Below the pieces are notes generated by a model that was given only the letters and a program-made list of their open reading frames with translations, ran no database searches and had not been told where the DNA came from. DNA of 64,000 nucleotides from Dysidea avara. Lineage: Eukaryota; Porifera; Demospongiae; Dictyoceratida; Dysideidae. The translations under genes were made by a program, and so were the position numbers. The stretch lies in contig NC_089284.1 of NCBI RefSeq assembly GCF_963678975.1, forward strand, positions 991,001 to 1,055,000, written 5' to 3'. Within the stretch, counting starts at the first letter, position 1. The number at the start of each line of letters is the position of its first letter. Of the stretch, positions 57,461 to 64,000 are shown piece after piece.

Positions 57461-59809
57461 ATGTCTTCAGAATATTTCCATTCGTTGGAATATTTAGCTC
57501 AAAGAGTATATTTAGAGAAACTTAAGATCGATGGCGAAGTTCTCCCCGACCCGTTCTCCATTTCCCAGGATTTATGGAAGAATGACATGACACAGTGGCC
57601 AGATTTGCTGTATGCAGATGTGTACTTGTATTTGATAGAAACGAAAGGACCATCCATATACCAAGGAGAAATTGAGAGCTTATAAGTCTTTTGATGCATT
57701 TAATTATTTCATTTGTGGACACGTCCGCACAATCTACTGCCATTGCTTGGAAAATTATGTTGTCCTAAAGGCCTTGGTGAATCCTAGTCAGAAGACCCCC
57801 ACTCAGCCTGGCTGGTTGTGCATAAGGAAAGTGCTGAAGTAAAGACTGGTCACTGCACATGTATGGCAGGGTAAGTTTTGCTTGTTGTGTTTACCATGAA
57901 TCTAATAATTTTTGCAGTCAGGTGAAGTGTGCAGTCATGTTGCTGCAACACTTTTTAAGATTGATGAAACTGCGTACCGATTAGGACTTAATAAGCCATC
58001 TTGTACTTCTACAAGCTGTGGATGGAACAACTGGTATAAAGAAAATGTTAGTTTATAGCTTTAATATGTGTACATTTTAAATTTTTGCAATTCCAGATTA
58101 ATCAGCTGAGGTCAGAAAAATTGATTTTGTTAAACCAAAACATGCGTCTAAAAGAAAAGGACATGTCAACAGCCAGCCAATACTGTGGCTAAGCGTATGA
58201 AAACAAATTCACCACAGATTCCCTCAGAAATTGTGTACAATGCCGTGTACACTGCAGTACCTAATGCTTGCTTGTTTACAATTGTCCCTGAACCATATCA
58301 TATACTTGCTCAACCAGCTACCCTCTCTGTCACCCTGTCATCAACTGTAACAACATCATCATCACCACTAGTCATTCAATCAACTGTTACTTCTCTGCCC
58401 ATCACTCAGTCAACTGTCACATCACTGCCCGTCACTCAGTCAACTGTTACATCACTGCGTCTACTTCACTGCCCGTCACTCAGTCAACTGTTACTTCACT
58501 GCCCATCACTCAGTCAACTGTTGCTTCGCTGCCCGTCACTCAGTCAACTGTTACTTCACTGCCCATCACTCTGTCGACTGTCACATCACTGCCCGTCACT
58601 CAGTCAACTGTTACTTCACTGCCCGTCACTCAGTCAACCGTTACTTCACTGCCTGTCACTCAGTCAACTGTTACATCACTGCCAGTCACTCAGTCAACTG
58701 TTGCATCACTGCCCGTCACTCAGTCAACTGATACTTCACTGCCCGTCACTCAGTCAACTGATACTTTACCACCGGTCACTCAGTCGACTGTTACATCCCA
58801 TGTATCTACTGATACTATGTCCAGTGTGTGCTTACTTCCCAAATCTCTTATAGGTTTATATGATACACATTGCTGAATAAGGAGTTGTTGCTAAAGAAAA
58901 GCCAAGAAATGTTTTTTTTCTTTTACTGTCAACCAATGTAAAATCATTGAGCAAGTGACAAGGTCTCAAAGGCAGAGCACCGAGTGGTACAACCAAAGAA
59001 GAGGCCATATCACTGCTTCTTCATTTCATGACATTTTCGTTTTTAAAGAAAAAAAAAGATCCTGTTAATCTTCTGAAGAGACTGCTTCAACCTCAGGACA
59101 TTTCTTATGTCCCTGCTATCAAATGGGGAATCGAGAAAGAATATCTTGCAAGGTCAGCATATGTTGCAAAGGTGTCACCATTGCATCAGGGCTTTGAATG
59201 CAGTTCCAGTGGATTGATTGTTAACTGTCGTTATCCACACTTGGGTGCAAGCCTTGATGCGTTGGTTAGGTGTGATTGTGTGGTGAGGGTATACTTGAAA
59301 TTTAGTGCCCATTTTCAGGCAGAGAATGCCATCCAACTGAGCTTCAAAACAGAAAGAATTCTTTCTTGACTGAGTTTGGACTTCTGCGTAGTCACAAATA
59401 TTTTACACAAGTACAAGGGCAGCTTGCAATTTGTGGCAAACAATACTGCAACTTTACTGTGTGGACACCACATGAAATCTTGGTGCAAAGAATAGAGGAA
59501 GATACTAACTTTACAGAAGGTTTGCTTAAAAAAACTGACCAAGTTTTATGTTGAGCACATGCTACCAGAGATTATGACACACTCTATTGTAGATGTGGGT
59601 ACTGATGAACCAAATAATTCCCAGCCTACTTCTGCAACTAGTGGATCATCAGATGTAAAAGAAAATAATGCTATTGTCATAAGGGAGAAAAGTGAAGGAT
59701 GATTTGTTGTGAAAATGATGACTGCAAGATTTCTTGGTTTCATTTCAGTTGTCTTAAAATAAAGCGAGCTCCAAAGGGTGACTGGTTTTGTCCGGACTGC
59801 AGAAATTAA
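57461..59809 (+). pseudogene. SWIM - YqaJ exonuclease - PHD protein, frameshifted
   Basis: Second gene of the ISL2EU-like element. The ATG at 57461 begins MSSEYFHSLEYLAQ. The frame breaks near 57655 before YTKEKLRAYKSFDAFNYF. A SWIM zinc finger follows (GHCTCMAG, then after an intron EVCSHVAATLFKI), then a Pro/Ser/Thr linker with 30-nt tandem repeats (58380-58800; VTSLPVTQST units, frameshifted). The YqaJ/lambda-exonuclease-like domain has WYNQRRGHITASSFHDIF, AIKWGIEKEYLARSAYV and HLGASLDALVRCDC; the catalytic block that in relatives reads about GxLEIKCP is frameshifted on both sides (about 59280-59310). The C-terminus (about 59700-59806) is a PHD finger: CCENDDC, WFHFSC and WFCPDC. At least four lesions. 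It ends 127 bp from the convergent transposase. Confidence 0.8.
58380..58800 (+). repeat. 30-bp coding minisatellite
   Basis: About 14 copies of a unit like cactgcccgtcactcagtca, period 30 bp, within the linker between the SWIM and YqaJ domains. A short insertion near 58455 shifts its frame. Confidence 0.85.
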
Positions 59810-59935
59810 TTACTTTACCATGGGTACAGTTTTTTGTATATACACACATTTTTGCTTACTGTAAGATTAGTTGTGGTACAGTATATAATTTATTTGCATT
59901 TCATTATTCTATGATTCAAACAGCATAAACAAATG

Positions 59936-61691
59936 TCAAACTAAAGATGGCTGCATGTTGCAGAGTGCAGCACATACAAATAGAATATTGTCTATGGTAG
60001 CAAACTCATTGTCTTGACGTGCTTTAACCAAAGTGATAGGTAGTGTACATTGCAGTATCTTGAAGTTCTTAAGTCTCCCTATTGCGTGTTCTACATGGAT
60101 TCTTACTCTTGATAGTGCTCTTGCTGTTTCAACTTCCTTCTGTGAAAGTTGTGACTCCTTTGGTAAAAGGGGGGATTGCCAGGGAAGCACCACGAAGAGC
60201 TAGAGGTTCAGTAATGTCAAATTCACAATCAGCAAGAATTAAATCACCATGCATTAGTTTATCAAGGAATCCACTATGTGCAGTAATATGTTTATCACTG
60301 GTATGTCCTCCCCAACATCTTGAAACAAAAATAATTGCTCCTGTTGGACTGATTGCAATTAAAAACTTTACAGTGTTGTGATGTTTTGTAGTTAGAGTAA
60401 GTCTCGGCTCTTGCTGACAATGCACTTGGACGCTGTATAAAAATTTCAGAGCAATCAATAATACACGTGGTATGAGAGTACAGTGACTTAAAACAGTCTG
60501 GTAAAGTGCTCCGAATCATCCCTCGATCTGGCCATTTCACAAGTGGGGTGAGCTGAGTGGCCATTATGTCAATCTAAAGGTGAAAAATTTTGGATACACG
60601 AGTCATGTCAATGTTAAATCTATATCCCAAATCTTGATTAGTCATTGCTTGCCTTAGCTTCATCAGAACCATCACAAGTTGATCGCTTGAGTTTATCTCA
60701 CGTTGCTCATAGGGTGGCATAACACTTGACAATAAGCCAAGCAAGGTGGTAAGGGCTACATATGATGGCAGACCAGTATAGAAATGTATTTGCTCATCAT
60801 CGTCTTTCATCTGTAGAGAAGGGCTGTGTGCTCGTGATGCAATTTTCAATTCTTCTTTTATCATTGCATTGATCTCCTGCTGCTTATGAAGACTATTCAC
60901 AAGTGACTCATTCTGTTCCTTCAGTTCTTTTATTACCAGTTGGTGGTGGTGAAGACTATTTACTAGCAAATCATTCTGTTGCTCCAGTTTCTCAATAGTT
61001 TTCTGTTGCTGACAAATGGTTGCTGCAAGCCTAGCTGGCTGATGTCTAAGATAATTCCGTGTTAATTCCGATAACTTCATTGGTTGATGTAAACAAGTAA
61101 GTTGGTTGCTGTCTTGAAGCACTTCAGTATCATAATCCACTACCATTTCATCTTGCCATATCTACTTGATTCTTCATTTCATTTGCAGCTGCATGTCCAC
61201 GCCTTTAATTCCTGCGTTTCCTCACCGTCTCAGCATTCCTTGGGATCTCATTATTTTGACTCTCTATTTCATTTGCAACTGCACGTCTAGCCTTAGATTC
61301 CTTTGTTTCCTCACCGAAGCATTCCTTGAGATCTGGTTTCATCTATGCAGCCTCCTACTTCTAGCTTGCTTGCTGTTTTCTGTTGTAGTGTCTCTCTTTT
61401 TAAAGGTAAATATAGATGGCACATAATCTAGATCCCATTTCAACCTGACAGGTTTTCCTGTAAAGGCAGAAGAATAAAACTACTTTCACAAAGATGCGAG
61501 AGAGGAACTGTACCTGATATAAAATGCTCCCCACAGAGACGGGAATGCTTAATAGGCTGCCATGACTCATGACGAAGTGCTTGTATCCACAGGTTCCTTC
61601 GTTCTGAATTCTTAGGAAATGTGTAAAGTTTCAATTTCTTCAACCTACTACAACGATTAGTACAGTCTATAGCGCTGCAACTTGACAGCAT
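59936..61691 (-). pseudogene. ISL2EU/Harbinger-like transposase with THAP domain, frameshifted
   Basis: The ATG at 61691 begins a THAP zinc finger: MLSSCSAIDCTNRCSRLK, then LWIQALRHESW, CGEHFISG (exon to 61514) and, after an intron, RLKWDLDYVPSIF (61457 on). A charged region with stops follows, with a duplicated segment (61180-61340). From 61140 there is a long coiled coil (QQQKTIEKLEQQNDLLVNSL), then QIHFYTGLPSYVALTTLLGL (helix-turn-helix). A stop in KIFHL-stop-IDIM (about 60577) precedes CIIDCSEIFIQRPSALSARA, which holds D1. A frameshift near 60395 precedes ISPTGAIIFVSRCWGG and LILADCEFDI (D2). Another shift near 60140 precedes VRIHVEHAIGRLKNFKIL (E). The end is AALCNMQPSLV. Inactive. Confidence 0.85.
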
Positions 61692-61989
61692 TACTCTATT
61701 CGCCAATAAGTCTTTTGCCCTCAAAAAAATGGCGGATGCATATTTCACGTAATATTTTGATGATGTAATAAAGTGCCACACCTTAGCGCGCACATGGTCT
61801 ATAAACTGATAATGAAAAGTTAGTTTGTAATGTATTAGATAGTAAATAGGCCATATCTTTGGAATGCTTCAATGTATCGTCACAAAATTTTCACACAAGG
61901 TAGATAACCACTCAGTGCTTCACTGTAGCTATAAAAAAGAAAATTGGCCAATGTGCCCAAATGTATGGTTTTCCAAAATATGGTCACAT

Positions 61990-62160
61990 ATATCCTGTGG
62001 TTGGCCTAATATTGGCTCAGGTGATTGATTACGTGGCATGGGCTATTCGTCTGCTATAGCTGTAACACAGATTTTTGCCTGATATAGTATGTATGCCCAA
62101 CAACCTGATGGGGGCATACATATCAGGCGAATACCTGTGTTACAACTAGCATGTCAAACC
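61990..62160 (+). repeat. Right half of interspersed repeat split by element 6
   Basis: Matches 49772-49940, including the palindrome tgatatagtatgtatgccc with gggggcatacatatcagg. Confidence 0.7.
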
Positions 62161-63254
62161 CATTAAAAAGTTGTAATATTGATAAGTTGTAATATTGATA
62201 AGTTATTGCAATTTGTCTCATATCAAATGGTACAGTAGCATTGTTTAAGTAGAGATCCCCCCAAAAGTTTGCACGTCACCCAAAATTCTGCCTTTGAAAA
62301 TCATCTTAGAGACATCTTACAAGATGAAAATCACCTTTACGGAATGGTACTAGTCCATATAATATATTATACAGCATTAATTGTAACAAAACACTTATAT
62401 TACAGGTGGAAAGATATAGAATTTTTAAAAGTCGCCAAAACTTGAATTTTAACCTGACTGACTGACCACAGTTGCAAGACTAGAGGCCAAATGAAGCAGC
62501 ACACGGCTACCATTTTACACCACAATAACAAACTCACCAGTGGGTTGTGCCTTTTGGACTTCCGATGAGTGTAGGCCCTCTGCACCTTGTCTTTTCTTTT
62601 ATCTTCAATCAGGCTGCTTGTCTTCTTTATCCAACGAAATCATATCGACGCGTTAATTTTCCAAATCAATACTTTCTTTCAGCTGCATATTTAGATGCCA
62701 CAGAATTTTGTCATTTTTGTATGCATCTTATCCATTGTAATTGTAAACTGGTCTCATGTTTATGAATGTGTATGTACTTTGTGTGGGGAGCACGTTAGCA
62801 GGCTATATGCCTTTTGTGTACCCATGTCTTTTGACAAAAATGGATAATCTATCTATCTATAACTATTTCAGAGCTGGATTTCAGAAGCGCTTCAGCCCTG
62901 GCGCTACTACTACTATAAGAGGTATAATATCTAGATATCTGAAACTTCATGATTGGGACCCCGTTCACGATAGATTTGCAACCACACCCATCAAATAAAG
63001 ATCTAGGTGGACTAATAGTGATACGAGTATGGAGACCACACCTCTTAATTTATTTAACAATAAACAATATAACCTCACTCCTTACTGGTCTAGTTAGCTG
63101 CACAGACTCGCGATACTCTAATACAACAGTCATTTAATACAACAGTCATGTATGATATTCTAATAGGACGGTCACAAGTTACACTGTTGCTATAGCTGTG
63201 CTACAACAAAAAACTAAACAAACTAGTGTCTTAAAATAAGTAATTTAAAAATGA
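62161..63254. other. Intergenic DNA, no gene seen
   Basis: Several open frames of 60-80 codons lack motifs or good splice context. gatactctaatacaacagtc near 63112 resembles motifs at the edge of the composite repeat. Confidence 0.45.
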
Positions 63255-63435
63255 ATTAGGGATGTATGCAATAAAATGTAGTGAAACAATAGATGAATGA
63301 TGGTATTACTGCATAGCTCGGTGGAAAAGTCCTTACTTTGGCACATTAGCTATATGTTCAATCCCAAAGTAGGGACTCTCCACTGAAATACCATCATTCA
63401 TTTCTTGTTTTACTACTTTTTATTGCATAGATTTC
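63255..63435. mobile_element. Hairpin MITE
   Basis: tgcaataaaatgtagtgaaac at the left mirrors gttttactactttttattgca at the right. Inner arms aatgatggtatt and ataccatcattcat, and ccttactttgg and cccaaagtaggg, pair. Related to the 50850 hairpin. Confidence 0.75.
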
Positions 63436-64000
63436 TACTTCACTTTTAAATTAACAATTTTTAAAATACTAGTATGTGAAGCATACTGTACATTAGACAT
63501 GGTAATGGCAGCTACTACCGTAAGCGTATTAAATTTTGTGGGTAAAATTTTCGTGGTTTCCAAAAAGACAGGTTTGCAAGTGCATTAAATTTCATGGGTA
63601 TAATTTTTGTGATTTAATATCAACGAGCCAGTTTATTTTCTTGAGGAGCCATGGGAAGCAAAACTCGTGCTTTAAGGTCGTGTTTAAGGTTTACAGCTTA
63701 ACAGCTTTGGCTACTCCATCTATGCTGCCGGGCGAACTTATCTGGGACTCACTAAGCAAACTATTTTGTGGGGTTGATTCACCAAAAAAGAATCTTGCCT
63801 TCTGGAATCAGAGGAAACGGGTCTTAGATACTTGAACAAGGCCATCAGTATATATTCACGTGGTGAACAGGTCCACGTGTCATCATCAGGTCGTACGTAG
63901 AATTAATATATTATGCACATTAATAGTATAAGGAAAGCATATTGGTTGCAATGGTTAATAGGTATGCTCGAGCTGAGACGTAAGTTTCTAAATGGATTAA
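63436..64000. other. Window right edge, no gene seen
   Basis: A 99-codon open frame (63536-63835, plus) shows no recognisable domain. A short repeat, attaaattttgtgggtaaaat with attaaatttcatgggtataat, suggests non-coding origin. Confidence 0.4.

Larger units (their letters stand above)
56915..61987. mobile_element. ISL2EU/Harbinger-like transposon with SWIM-YqaJ-PHD companion
   Basis: The 5073-bp element begins gtgaccctattttggaaaac and ends with its mirror gttttccaaaatatggtcac, flanked by AT on both sides. The terminal similarity extends discontinuously over more than 500 bp: caccatgcatttgggtaca-like outer parts, then gaccatgtgcatgc, atcaaaatattacgtgaaat and ttttttgagggcaaaag mirrored near 61700-61800, reaching almost to both start codons. 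As I recall, ISL2EU elements pair a DDE transposase with a YqaJ-type nuclease and make 2-bp AT duplications, which fits. Both genes are decayed. Confidence 0.82.

Noticed and set aside
62756..62998. 80-codon frame near 62.8 kb
   Set aside because: The second half looks superficially protein-like, but no domain, start context or adjoining exon could be supported.

Overview
The window looks like nuclear DNA of an early-branching animal, most likely a demosponge of the Amphimedon type. This is an inference from three things: very short introns (36-60 nt in most multi-exon genes), two nuclear-encoded mitochondrial genes with introns (NDUFS7 and a COX4-like gene), and a dense load of DNA transposons and hairpin MITEs. 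Only those two host genes are recognised with confidence. A third possible host exon lies near 56.1 kb.

The rest is largely mobile DNA, and one pattern repeats. Six DNA transposons each carry two genes in tail-to-tail orientation: a DDE-type transposase and a companion nuclear or chromatin-type protein. (1) Bases 1-4342: a P-superfamily-like transposase (+) with an unrecognised 472-aa companion (-), both with open frames. (2) About 8.3-13.4 kb: a 12-exon, 1066-aa SANT-plus-DDE protein (+) with a 270-aa HIRAN-like protein (-), both intact. (3) 29812-35178: a complete Tc1 element with a 332-aa transposase (-) and a BEN-domain gene (+). (4) 39025-43058: a THAP-DDE element bounded by about 35-bp TIRs, whose companion resembles the cysteine-rich C-terminal ballast domain of P2X7. 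(5) About 44.6-47.9 kb: a pogo-like element with a HIRAN-Ulp1 protease fusion. (6) 56915-61987: an ISL2EU/Harbinger-like element with a SWIM-YqaJ-PHD companion. Elements 1-3 are largely intact. The transposases of 4-6 carry frameshifts or stops. A truncated P-element-like pseudogene (4648-6866) adjoins element 1.

Layout: 1-7 kb P-like genes; 8.3-13.4 kb SANT-DDE element; 13.5-16.9 kb gene-poor DNA with hairpin MITEs; 16.97-19.01 kb COX4-like gene with a non-LTR retroelement fragment in an intron; 19.3-21.4 kb a hairpin MITE and a hAT-like non-autonomous element with an exact 8-bp target duplication; 21.95-39.01 kb three copies of a roughly 3.3-kb composite repeat, each holding about 2 kb of 31-bp-period minisatellite and ending in a near-perfect hairpin (copy B is split by the Tc1 element); 39-48 kb elements 4 and 5 separated by a tRNA-like tandem repeat; 48.4-49 kb a MITE; 50.4-52.3 kb NDUFS7; 52.8-56 kb small hairpins, a retroelement fragment and a MITE; 56.9-62 kb element 6 inside an older repeat; 62-64 kb a MITE and no recognised gene.

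Methods and limits: exon joins were worked out by hand from GT-AG sites and reading-frame phase. Domain names come from motif recognition, not from searches.
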